The notes under the pieces: model-generated | What the model was told of the DNA's origin: nothing | Seen by the model: only the letters and a program-made list of their open reading frames with translations | Database searches by the model: none | NCBI GenBank assembly: GCA_020631035.1 | Contig: JAHDIA010000337.1 | Location: forward strand, 1-6,914 | Reading direction: 5' to 3' | Source: Chitinophagales bacterium | GTDB lineage: Bacteria; Bacteroidota; Bacteroidia; Chitinophagales; UBA2359 | Length of the DNA: 6,914 nucleotides | Position numbers and translations under genes: made by a program | Shown: in pieces, positions 1 through 6,694 of the stretch | How positions within the stretch are numbered: position 1 is the stretch's first letter | Layout of the letters: every line of letters begins with the position of its first letter

Positions 1-926
1 AAAAAGACAATTTTTATGCAGCCCTCAACTCTGCGGTCTTTACCGATGGTTCATTTTGCTATATTCCCAAAGGTGTCCGTTGCCCAATGGAATTGTCTAC
101 TTACTTCCGCATCAATACCGCTGGTACTGGACAATTTGAACGTACCTTGATTGTAGCAGAAGAAGGCTCATATGTGAGTTATCTAGAAGGTTGTACCGCT
201 CCAAGTAGAGACGAAAACCAATTGCACGCTGCAGTGGTCGAAATTGTGGCCCACAAAGATGCAGAGGTTAAATATTCAACGGTACAAAACTGGTATCCTG
301 GAAATCCTGAGACAGGCAAGGGTGGGGTATTCAACTTTGTGACCAAGAGGGGCATTTGCAAAGGAGCCAATTCAAAAATTTCTTGGACGCAAGTAGAAAC
401 TGGTTCTGCTGTTACTTGGAAATACCCTTCAGTGATTTTACGAGGTGACAACTCAATCGGTGAATTTTATTCAGTAGCTGTTACCAACAATTTCCAACAA
501 GCCGATACAGGAACGAAAATGGTTCACATTGGTAAAAACACCAAGAGTAGAATTGTTTCCAAAGGTATTTCGGCAGGTAAGAGTCACAACAGTTACCGTG
601 GTTTGGTACAGGTCAGACCCAATGCCAAAAATGCCTACAATTTCTCGCAGTGCGACTCGCTACTCATAGGCGATAAATGTGGAGCACACACCTTCCCATA
701 CATTGAGTCGTCCAATCCTTCGGCACAAGTAGAACATGAAGCAACCACTTCAAAAATTGGCGAAGATATGTTGTTCTATTGCCAACAAAGAGGAATGGAT
801 TTAGAAGTGGCAACCGCCCTCATCATCAATGGTTTTGTAAAGGAAGTGATGGAGAAATTGCCTATGGAGTTTGCAGTGGAAGCGAAGAAATTGTTGGAAA
901 TCACCTTAGAAGGTAGCGTAGGATAA
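1..926 (+). CDS. sufB: SufB, Fe-S cluster assembly scaffold subunit (5' end outside the window)
   Basis: SufB is the cluster-building subunit of the cytoplasmic SufBC2D scaffold. The reading frame is open from base 3 to the TAA at 924-926, giving 307 residues. The family is about 480 long, so roughly the first 170 are missing. The ATG at 87 is internal, because the residues before it (bases 3-86) already match the conserved SufB core. Landmarks in order are: LEGCTAP, with its Cys at 192-194 aligning to E. coli Cys254, the persulfide acceptor; the WTQVETGSAVTWKYP strand; SRGISAG-like KGISAGKSHNSYRGL; QCDSLLIG, with Cys at 651-653 aligning to Cys405; and VEHEATTS, with His at 735-737 and Glu at 738-740 aligning to His433/Glu434. 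The C-terminus PMEFAVEAKKLL...LEGSVG is the normal family end, so the stop is genuine and the ligands are intact. The equivalences to E. coli numbering are from memory of that sequence. Confidence 0.98.
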   Translation, partial: KDNFYAALNSAVFTDGSFCYIPKGVRCPMELSTYFRINTAGTGQFERTLIVAEEGSYVSYLEGCTAPSRDENQLHAAVVEIVAHKDAEVKYSTVQNWYPGNPETGKGGVFNFVTKRGICKGANSKISWTQVETGSAVTWKYPSVILRGDNSIGEFYSVAVTNNFQQADTGTKMVHIGKNTKSRIVSKGISAGKSHNSYRGLVQVRPNAKNAYNFSQCDSLLIGDKCGAHTFPYIESSNPSAQVEHEATTSKIGEDMLFYCQQRGMDLEVATALIINGFVKEVMEKLPMEFAVEAKKLLEITLEGSVG

Positions 927-1217
927 TTTAATTACGCGAAATTACAAATTGTAGAAGCCAAGAAAAATGATTTAGAATTGGGCGTCCCACAATGTGCTGC
1001 ACAATTGTATGGCACAAAAGTATTCAATGAGAAAAAGGAGGCAGGTATAGAAACCATTTATGGTTGTGTGACAACAGGGAATGAATGGTTGTTTATGAAG
1101 TTAGAAGGTGAGGCCTATTACATTGATTCTCAAATTTATTACCTAAATCAATTGGAGGAATTGTTAGGGGTATTCCAACAGATCATTGATTATTACAAGA
1201 AAACAGTTAAGGTGTAA
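927..1217 (+). pseudogene. C-terminal remnant of a PD-(D/E)XK-like nuclease-family protein
   Basis: Directly after the sufB stop, the same phase stays open for 96 codons to the TAA at 1215-1217. It has no ATG or GTG start. Only a TTG at 978 could begin a 79-residue product. The translation carries IVEAKKND (E-x-K, bases 948-971), then PQCAAQLYG, IYGCVTTGNEWLFMKLEG and YYIDSQIYYLNQL. I recall this wording from the second half of roughly 200-residue hypothetical proteins common in cyanobacteria and some Bacteroidota, which look like PD-(D/E)XK nucleases. The N-terminal half, which should hold the first catalytic Asp, is absent. A TTG start would also remove the E-x-K, so an active enzyme is unlikely. 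The DNA is AT-rich (bases 1081-1140 have 18 G+C of 60). The best reading is an insertion between sufB and sufC that has lost its 5' half. A short expressed protein from TTG is possible. The family call is from memory. Confidence 0.68.
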
Positions 1218-1257
1218 ATATTTTAAAAAAACAAACTAGAAAATAATAAACATTCAC

Positions 1258-2016
1258 ATGTTACAGATAAAAAATTTATTTGCAAAAGTAGAAGACAAAG
1301 AGATTCTAAGAGGAATCAATTTGGAAGTAAAGCCAGGGGAAGTTCACGCCATTATGGGACCGAATGGTTCTGGTAAAAGTACCCTTGCTTCAGTTTTAGC
1401 TGGAAAAGAGGATTACGAAGTTACCCAAGGCGAAGTCATTTTTAATGGTAAGGAATTGTTGGAATTGGAACCAGAAGACAGAGCCAGAGAAGGCGTTTTC
1501 TTGGCGTTTCAATATCCCATCGCTATTCCAGGTGTTACCATCTCTAACTTCATCAAAACTGCGATCAATGAGAAGCGCAAATACTTGGGAGAAGAAGACA
1601 TCAAAGCAGTAGACTTTTTGAAAAAAATCAAAGAGAAAATGGCTTTGTTGGAAATTGATTCTAAGTTCTTAGGTCGTTCTCTCAATGAAGGTTTTTCAGG
1701 TGGAGAGAAAAAGCGCAATGAAATCCTACAAATGGCAATGCTTGAACCACAATTGTCTATCCTAGACGAAACCGATTCAGGATTGGACATTGACGCTTTG
1801 AAAATTGTTGCCAATGGTGTTAATAAATTGAAATCAGATCAAAACGCTACCATTGTCATTACCCACTACCAAAGATTGTTGGACTACATCGTTCCTGACT
1901 ATGTACACGTTTTGTACAATGGACAAATCGTTAAGTCTGGTGATAAATCATTGGCACTTGAACTAGAAGCCAAGGGATATGATTGGGTCAAGGAAGAAGT
2001 AGCTTCTTTGGCATAA
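1258..2016 (+). CDS. sufC: SufC, Fe-S assembly ATPase
   Basis: SufC is the ABC-type ATPase of the soluble SufBC2D complex. ATP binding drives its dimerisation and opens the SufB-SufD interface for cluster assembly. The 252 residues match the usual family length of about 250. Walker A is GPNGSGKST (34-42), the Q-loop Gln is 85 in AFQYP, the signature is FSGGEKKR (146-153), Walker B ends LSILDE with Asp170/Glu171, the D-loop is SGLD (174-177) and the switch His is 203 in ITHYQ. The FSGGEKKRNEILQM and ETDSGLDIDALK wording separates SufC from transporter ATPases. There are no membrane segments. The ATG at 1258 places the family's typical start (MLQIKNLFAKVEDKEILRGI) correctly. The 40-base AT-rich leader has no clear Shine-Dalgarno sequence, which is normal for this phylum. 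The gene is separated from sufB by the 927-1217 remnant. Confidence 0.98.
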   Translation: MLQIKNLFAKVEDKEILRGINLEVKPGEVHAIMGPNGSGKSTLASVLAGKEDYEVTQGEVIFNGKELLELEPEDRAREGVFLAFQYPIAIPGVTISNFIKTAINEKRKYLGEEDIKAVDFLKKIKEKMALLEIDSKFLGRSLNEGFSGGEKKRNEILQMAMLEPQLSILDETDSGLDIDALKIVANGVNKLKSDQNATIVITHYQRLLDYIVPDYVHVLYNGQIVKSGDKSLALELEAKGYDWVKEEVASLA

Positions 2017-2059
2017 TAATTATTTACTTAGTTTAAAACTATAAAAATAGCTTAAGCTT

Positions 2060-3388
2060 ATGAATGTCGAAACTAGCTTCGATTTTAAACATAAATTTAT
2101 AGAAGATTTTACTTTGTTCGACTCCAAAAGAGTGAACAATTCATCAGAGTTTGTTCGGAATCTAAGAGCCAATGGCATCGAACAATTCAAAGCCTTGACT
2201 GCGCCTAACCGCAAACAAGAGGAATGGAAATACACCAAAGTTACGGAGATCATCAACAAAGAGTTTTTTACCTATGCTTCTCGCTTAGAGCAAGATAAAA
2301 TAGACTTGAGCCCTTTCTTGATAGAAGGCTTGGAGGCACATTTAATAGTCTTCATCAATGGACGCTTTAGTGAAAGAAACTCTAGCGACCTTAGTGCATT
2401 GAAAGGTGTGCAAGTTGGCAACTTGGAAAACGTTTTACAAAACAATTCTACAAGTGTCGAAAAGGTATTGGGCAAAGTAGCTGATACTGAAGAGAAGTTT
2501 TTTGCTGCTCTTAACACTGCCTATTTTGAAGATGGTCTTGTCATCCAAGTGGCTGATGGAGCCATTGTAGATAAACCGATTTTTTGTCTGTGTTTGAGCG
2601 ATGCTTCTCAAGGCAACTTAATGGTCAATACCAGAAATCTTTTGGTAGTAGGCAAAAATGCACAAGTCAAGGTCATCAATGCCAACTATAGCTTAGAAGA
2701 TTCTGCCTTTGTGCTCAACAACCAAGTGAGTGAGGTAGTCATAGCTGCTGACGCTATTGTTGATACCTATAAGCTGCAAATGGAGACAGACAAAAGTTAC
2801 CATTTTGACTACACTCAAATACATCAGCAACAGTCTAGCAAGTTTTCGTGTAATACCATAACACTAGGAGGGAAAATTGTACGCAACGACCTCAACTATT
2901 TGCTACAAGGCGAACATACTGAGTCTTTCCTCAATGGTTTGTACCTCACCGAAGGTCAACAATTGGTTGACAATCACTCTTTGGTAGACCACGCTGTGCC
3001 CAACTGTATGAGTGATGAGTTTTACAAAGGCATTATGGCGGGTAATTCCAAAGCGGTTTTCAATGGTAAAATTATGGTACGTCCCGATGCCCAAAAAACC
3101 AATGCTTTCCAAAGCAATAAAAACATTTTGGTTTCGGACAATGCCACCATCAATACCAAGCCACAATTGGAAATCTTTGCCGACGATGTACGCTGTACAC
3201 ACGGAGCCACTACAGGACAATTGAACGATGAGGCAATGTTCTATATGCAAGCCAGAGGCATCAGCAAAGAAAAAGCCCGTAAGATTTTGTTGCAGAGCTT
3301 TGCAGGAGAAGTCACTGAGCGTTTGGAACTAGAAGTAATGCGTGATTATTTAAACCAAGTAATCGAAGAAAGAATCAATCAACTGTAA
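2060..3388 (+). CDS. sufD: SufD, Fe-S assembly scaffold subunit
   Basis: SufD pairs with SufB through their C-terminal parts to form the SufBC2D scaffold, and is thought to help with iron entry. The product has 442 residues, normal for the family. The N-terminal region has the helical segment ending APNRKQEEWKYTKV (about 48-61), a SufD hallmark. The middle is the right-handed beta-helix core. The C-terminus has VRCTHGATTGQL, where Cys379 and His381 align with E. coli Cys358 and His360 at the SufB interface, followed by FYMQARGISKEKARKILLQSFAGEV, the SufC-binding helices. Both interface residues are kept. The start at 2060 is 43 bases after the sufC stop, and the gap holds only AT-rich sequence with a small AGCTTAAGCT palindrome. 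SufD is the least conserved member of the complex, so its overall divergence here is expected. Confidence 0.96.
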   Translation: MNVETSFDFKHKFIEDFTLFDSKRVNNSSEFVRNLRANGIEQFKALTAPNRKQEEWKYTKVTEIINKEFFTYASRLEQDKIDLSPFLIEGLEAHLIVFINGRFSERNSSDLSALKGVQVGNLENVLQNNSTSVEKVLGKVADTEEKFFAALNTAYFEDGLVIQVADGAIVDKPIFCLCLSDASQGNLMVNTRNLLVVGKNAQVKVINANYSLEDSAFVLNNQVSEVVIAADAIVDTYKLQMETDKSYHFDYTQIHQQQSSKFSCNTITLGGKIVRNDLNYLLQGEHTESFLNGLYLTEGQQLVDNHSLVDHAVPNCMSDEFYKGIMAGNSKAVFNGKIMVRPDAQKTNAFQSNKNILVSDNATINTKPQLEIFADDVRCTHGATTGQLNDEAMFYMQARGISKEKARKILLQSFAGEVTERLELEVMRDYLNQVIEERINQL

Positions 3389-3409
3389 ATAAGCTTAAAT
3401 AATGTATTT

Positions 3410-4642
3410 ATGGTAGCCAAAGCAGATATAAATGTAGAAAGCATCCGCAAGGATTTTCCCATTCTTCAACAAGAAGTCAATGGGCGTCCTTTGGTGTATT
3501 TCGACAATGCAGCCTCCTCTCAAAAGCCCCTACAAGTTGTACAAGCCATTGAAGATTACTACAACAATTTTCATAGCAATGTACATCGAGGGGTTCACCA
3601 TTTGAGCCAAAAGGCAACCGATGCTTATGAGGCAGCAAGGGAAACCGTCAAAGATTTTATCAATGCTCGAAGCATTAAGGAAGTCAATTTTACCAAGGGA
3701 ACTACCGAAGGCATTAATTTGGTAGCGCACAGCTTTGGACGCAAATTCATTCAAGAGGGAGACGAGATCGTCATCTCGACTATGGAACACCATTCTAACA
3801 TTGTTCCTTGGCAAATGATTTGTGAAGAAAGAGGGGCGACTCTCAAGGTCATTCCCATCAATGAACACGGTGAGCTTTTGCTAGATGAATTTGACCAACT
3901 CTTAACAGAGAAAACCAAATTGATTGCGCTGGTTTATGTCTCCAATTCATTGGGGACCATCAATCCAGTTGAGTATATCATCGAAAAGGCACACGAAATC
4001 GGTGCCAAGGTTTTGTTGGATGCGGCACAAGCGGCTCCCCATCAAAAAATAGATGTACAGGAATTGGATTGTGATTTCTTGGCATTGTCGGCACACAAAA
4101 TGATGGGTCCTACAGGTATGGGAATTTTGTATGGAAAAGAAACATTATTGGAACAAATGCTTCCATACCAAGGGGGAGGCGAAATGATCAAAGAGGTTAC
4201 TTTTGAAAAGACGACCTACAACGAACTGCCTTTTAAGTTTGAAGCAGGAACACCCAATATTGCAGGAGGCATTGCCCTCAAAGCGACCATAGATTATATA
4301 CACTCTATTGGTTGGGATTTTATAGAAAAACAAGAGGCGGACTTGCTCCAATATGCAACAGAGCAAATCAGTCAAATTTCAGGTATCCGCATTGTGGGTA
4401 CAGCTGAGAAAAAAGCAGGCGTTTTGTCCTTTTTGTTAGGTGACCACCATCCCTATGATGTCGGGGTCATTTTGGATCAGTTGGGTATAGCCGTTCGTAC
4501 AGGACACCACTGCTGTCAACCCTTGATGAATCGCTTGGGAATTGAGGGAACGTGCCGAGCCAGCTTTGCATTTTACAATACCACCGAAGAGGTAGATCGA
4601 TTGATAGAGGGTATTCAAAGAGCCCAAAAAATGTTAGGATAA
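3410..4642 (+). CDS. sufS: SufS, group II cysteine desulfurase
   Basis: SufS is a PLP enzyme that converts L-cysteine to L-alanine and holds the released sulfur as a persulfide for SufE. The 410 residues fit the group II (SufS/CsdA) length of about 405. Visible sites are the substrate/PLP segment YFDNAASSQKP near residue 30, His127/His128 in STMEHHSNIVPW stacking on PLP, Asp204 and Gln207 in LLDAAQ binding the cofactor, and Lys230 in SAHKMMGPTG forming the Schiff base. The catalytic Cys368 lies in RTGHHCCQPLM. The next residue is also Cys (369), where relatives I remember have Ala. Group II membership follows from the short active-site loop and the RTGHHC wording. The start at 3410 lies 21 bases after sufD, and its N-terminus (INVESIRKDFPIL) matches the family. 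The sufE start follows with no gap, so translation is probably coupled. Confidence 0.98.
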   Translation: MVAKADINVESIRKDFPILQQEVNGRPLVYFDNAASSQKPLQVVQAIEDYYNNFHSNVHRGVHHLSQKATDAYEAARETVKDFINARSIKEVNFTKGTTEGINLVAHSFGRKFIQEGDEIVISTMEHHSNIVPWQMICEERGATLKVIPINEHGELLLDEFDQLLTEKTKLIALVYVSNSLGTINPVEYIIEKAHEIGAKVLLDAAQAAPHQKIDVQELDCDFLALSAHKMMGPTGMGILYGKETLLEQMLPYQGGGEMIKEVTFEKTTYNELPFKFEAGTPNIAGGIALKATIDYIHSIGWDFIEKQEADLLQYATEQISQISGIRIVGTAEKKAGVLSFLLGDHHPYDVGVILDQLGIAVRTGHHCCQPLMNRLGIEGTCRASFAFYNTTEEVDRLIEGIQRAQKMLG

Positions 4643-5062
4643 ATGGATAGTAGAGCGGACGAATTGATAGAGGCGTTTGGACTCTTTGATGATCCAATGG
4701 ATCGCTACGAATACATCATCGAATTGGGGAAAAATATGCCCCCAATGGAAGAGACACTAAAAACGGATGACCGATTGGTCAAAGGATGTCAATCAAAGGT
4801 TTGGTTGGATGCTAGCTTTCAAGAGGGAAAGGTACATTATAAGGCAGACAGCAATACTGTCATCACCAAAGGCATCATTGCCATTTTGATACAGTTGTTG
4901 TCAGACCAAGCTCCCAAGGACATTCTCAACAATGATTTAAGTGTATTGAGCCAAATAGATTTGAGATCGCACTTGAGTTCACAACGCTCCAACGGTCTTA
5001 CTGCTATGATTCAAAAGATGAAACAGTATGCGAAGGTTTTTGAATTGAAGAATGAAGATTGA
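4643..5062 (+). CDS. sufE: SufE, sulfur-transfer partner of SufS
   Basis: SufE accepts the persulfide from SufS on its own cysteine, stimulates the desulfurase and passes sulfur to SufB. The 139 residues match the family size. The acceptor is Cys49 in LVKGCQSKVW, aligning with E. coli Cys51 in the GCQSxVW motif. Other family segments are the YEYIIELGKNMPPM helix (22-35), the TKGIIAILIQLL segment and the C-terminal SQRSNGLTAMIQKMKQYA. The ATG at 4643-4645 begins on the base after the sufS TAA (4640-4642). This zero-base junction strongly suggests coupled translation and a fixed SufS:SufE ratio. Nothing is missing or truncated. After the stop there are 60 bases of very AT-rich sequence before the uma2 gene, where the usual suf order is interrupted. 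Confidence 0.97.
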   Translation: MDSRADELIEAFGLFDDPMDRYEYIIELGKNMPPMEETLKTDDRLVKGCQSKVWLDASFQEGKVHYKADSNTVITKGIIAILIQLLSDQAPKDILNNDLSVLSQIDLRSHLSSQRSNGLTAMIQKMKQYAKVFELKNED

Positions 5063-5122
5063 AAATTACATGCCATTCACTAATTTAAAATTTTTAGTCT
5101 TAAATTTTAGTTATTATGTGCT

Positions 5123-5713
5123 ATGAAAGCAAGTAAACTATCCAATATAACTGTACAAGAATATGTAGAACTAGAGATTGAAACAAATACCAAGTATGAG
5201 TTTCACAATGGTAAGATATATGCTTTAGCAGGAGGAACTTTGAATCATGGTTTGATTAGTGGGAATGTTTATTCAGAATTTAGAAGTAAGTTTAAAGCAA
5301 ATGCTTCCAATTGTTTCCCATTCAATAGTGATGTGAAATTGTACATCAAAAAAACGAATAGCTATGTCTATCCAGATTCAATGGTGATTTGTGGAGAAAT
5401 TGAAAAATCAGAGGAAGAAGAGAATGCAGTAACAAACCCTATTTTAATAGTGGAAGTATTGTCAAAGTCAACAGCGGACTACGATAGAGGAGACAAATTC
5501 TTTTTGTATAGGAAGATTCCATCATTTAAGGAATATGTGTTGATAGAACAAAAGAAATATGTAGTAGATGTGCATTATAAAAGTGACAACAGCGATTTGT
5601 GGCAAATAACCAGATATGAAGGATTGGATAAACAAGTAAAATTACAATCATTGGATATAGAGGTAGCAATGAAAGATCTGTATTACAAAACAACTATAAA
5701 TGAAGAATTATGA
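5123..5713 (+). CDS. Uma2 family endonuclease (DUF820, PD-(D/E)XK fold)
   Basis: This is a Uma2-type protein of 196 residues, close to the usual 180-200. The N-terminal ITVQEYVELEIETNTKYEFHNGKIYALAGG is the family signature (helix, then Y-E-hydrophobic-G-x-I-Y). The predicted nuclease core follows: FNSDVKLYI with Asp70, VYPDSMVI with Asp85, NPILIVEVLSKST with Glu111, and DYDRGDKFFLYR with Lys125. Uma2 proteins typically have E-x-L rather than E-x-K here, with a later Lys, so the site looks complete. The biological role of Uma2 proteins is poorly known. They occur in many copies in cyanobacteria, Chloroflexi and some Bacteroidota. The gene has no evident link to Fe-S assembly. It splits sufE from the DUF59 gene and is AT-rich (17 G+C of 60 at 5161-5220, against 27 of 60 at 3961-4020 in sufS), which fits insertion into the operon. 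Confidence 0.93.
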   Translation: MKASKLSNITVQEYVELEIETNTKYEFHNGKIYALAGGTLNHGLISGNVYSEFRSKFKANASNCFPFNSDVKLYIKKTNSYVYPDSMVICGEIEKSEEEENAVTNPILIVEVLSKSTADYDRGDKFFLYRKIPSFKEYVLIEQKKYVVDVHYKSDNSDLWQITRYEGLDKQVKLQSLDIEVAMKDLYYKTTINEEL

Positions 5714-5714
5714 G

Positions 5715-5797
5715 TTGTGAGTTGTAAAGTATGAATTGAGCAAATGGTCAGTCAATTCATAACTCACAATTTACAATTTTTTACAATTCACAATTTA
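5715..5797. repeat. Mosaic inverted repeat in the uma2-DUF59 spacer
   Basis: The right arm 5752-5769 is continuous and pairs perfectly with two left segments: TATGAATTGA (5730-5739, 10 bp with 5752-5761) and TTGTGAGT (5715-5722, 8 bp with 5762-5769). A 7-base bulge lies on the left and a 12-base loop at 5740-5751. The bulged TTGTAAA (5722-5728) can instead pair with TTTACAA at 5770-5776, and TTTACAA recurs at 5780-5786, followed by TTCACAATTTA. The spacer is therefore made of short units repeated in both orientations. It begins one base after the uma2 stop. It could end uma2 transcription, act as an RNA-processing hairpin, or be a decayed REP- or MITE-like element. It is AT-rich and lacks a GC-rich stem, so it is not a typical intrinsic terminator. 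Confidence 0.6.
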
Positions 5798-5811
5798 TTT
5801 AAACTATAAAA

Positions 5812-6129
5812 GTGAAGTCCAGAGAAGAAATAAAAGAATTGGTAACCGCCCAACTCAAGGAAATTTACGATCCCGAAATTCCCGTCAATATATGGGATTT
5901 GGGTTTGATTTATGAGGTGACGGTTTACCCACCGATGAACAATGTCTACATCAAAATGACAGTGACGGCACCCAACTGTCCTGTGGCAGATACTTTGCCC
6001 ATTGAGGTAAAAGCGGCAGCCGAACAAGTGGAAGATGTCAAAGAAGTTGAAGTAGAATTGACCTTTGATCCTCCTTGGGAAAAAGATTTTATGTCGGAAG
6101 AAGCCAAGGTCGAATTGGATATGTTTTAA
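5812..6129 (+). CDS. sufT: DUF59/MIP18-family Fe-S assembly protein (SufT-like)
   Basis: This small cytoplasmic protein (105 residues) belongs to the DUF59 family, which includes SufT and PaaD and forms a domain of eukaryotic MIP18/CIA2. In suf operons these proteins are linked to maturation or transfer of Fe-S clusters. Visible features are YDPEIPVNIWDLGLIYEV (19-36), containing the near-invariant DPE-hydrophobic-P-hydrophobic-N-hydrophobic-x-DLGL-hydrophobic-Y core, TVTAPNCPVADTLP with the conserved Cys56, and the C-terminal LTFDPPWEKDFMSEEAK (Trp89). The start is GTG at 5812. It gives the expected N-terminus (SREEIKELVTAQLKEI), and no in-frame ATG lies nearby. In related Bacteroidota the gene usually sits close after sufE. 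Here the uma2 insertion moves it about 750 bases away. I use the symbol sufT for its position and family; the exact activity is inferred. Confidence 0.92.
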   Translation: MKSREEIKELVTAQLKEIYDPEIPVNIWDLGLIYEVTVYPPMNNVYIKMTVTAPNCPVADTLPIEVKAAAEQVEDVKEVEVELTFDPPWEKDFMSEEAKVELDMF

Positions 6130-6148
6130 CTAATGGAAAAATCAAAAA

Positions 6149-6676
6149 ATGAAGATTAGCGCACAGGAAGGATATGGTCTAAGAATATTGCTAACCATCG
6201 CTCTGGATGACTCAGAGGACGGACTCACCATCGCACAAATCAGTGAGATGGAAGATTTGTCAGTTTCCAATGTCGCCAAAATGCTGCGACTTTTGCGTAT
6301 GAATGGTTTTGTCCAAAGTACCAGAGGGCAAAGTGGAGGCTATTTACTAGCAACTGCACCCGAAAATATTTTATTGAGCAAAGTATTGGCTGCCCTAGGG
6401 GGGCGCTTATTCGACGAAAGCATCGAAAGCCATACCGAAGTATTGGACAAATTGTGTACCGACTCGGTTGATTGTTCGATTCGTTCCTTGTGGCGCATTT
6501 TGCAATTGTCCATCGACAAAGTATTGACAGGCTTGACCCTAAAAGACCTCATTGGTCCAAGAGATGAGTTTAGACAATTAGTCGTTGAACGTATTTATGA
6601 TAGTGGGCATCCAATGCGTTCAGGATGCAAAGACATCATTTTGAAAAACCTAGAAATTAGTAATGAAACAAATTGA
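6149..6676 (+). CDS. Rrf2 family (IscR-like) transcriptional regulator, probable suf regulator
   Basis: This 175-residue protein has the Rrf2 layout: the start MKISAQEGYGLRILLTIAL, a winged helix-turn-helix across about 1-70 with the recognition segment LSVSNVAKMLRLLRMNGF (37-54) and the wing STRGQSGGYLL (57-67), then the linker and dimerisation helix. Cys103 and Cys109 (C-x5-C, in CTDSVDCSIRSLW) match the first two cluster ligands of IscR (Cys92, Cys98). The position for IscR's third Cys is Trp115 here. A third Cys, 160, lies near the C-terminus (RSGCKD). The cluster ligand set is therefore uncertain. The gene starts 19 bases after the DUF59 stop, so it is probably co-transcribed and may regulate the operon according to Fe-S status. 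No operator can be named, because the operon's promoter lies upstream of the window. Confidence 0.9.
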   Translation: MKISAQEGYGLRILLTIALDDSEDGLTIAQISEMEDLSVSNVAKMLRLLRMNGFVQSTRGQSGGYLLATAPENILLSKVLAALGGRLFDESIESHTEVLDKLCTDSVDCSIRSLWRILQLSIDKVLTGLTLKDLIGPRDEFRQLVVERIYDSGHPMRSGCKDIILKNLEISNETN

Positions 6677-6694
6677 TGTTTGGATGTTTAATTA

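Noticed and set aside
87..926. A complete gene starting at ATG 87
   Set aside because: The frame is open upstream to base 3 and already encodes conserved SufB residues (FYAALNSAVFTDGSFCYIP), so this ATG is an internal Met.
924..1217. Stop-codon readthrough giving a SufB-nuclease fusion
   Set aside because: The shared reading phase has a one-in-three chance. SufB ends at its normal C-terminus before the TAA, and no readthrough signal is visible.
2903..3250. Minus-strand reading frame of 115 codons inside sufD
   Set aside because: It lies fully within the conserved SufD coding region and its translation shows no recognisable family. The same applies to other antisense frames within the suf genes.
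5086..5109. Hairpin between sufE and uma2 (8 bp, 8-base loop)
   Set aside because: The stem is entirely A-T in very AT-rich sequence, so chance is a sufficient explanation.
5075..5803. Direct repeats flanking uma2 (ATTCACTAATTTAAA at 5075 and ATTCACAATTTATTTAAA at 5786) as target-site duplication
   Set aside because: The match needs a substitution or indel within low-complexity AT sequence, so it is not convincing as a duplication.
1218..6148. Internal promoters in the gaps between genes
   Set aside because: No TAnnTTTG element is present in the gaps at 1218-1257, 2017-2059, 3389-3409, 5063-5122, 5714-5811 or 6130-6148.
6133..6159. Eight-codon leader ORF (MEKSKNED) overlapping the regulator start
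   Set aside because: It is too short to separate from chance, and it has no attenuator-like codon run or alternative hairpins.
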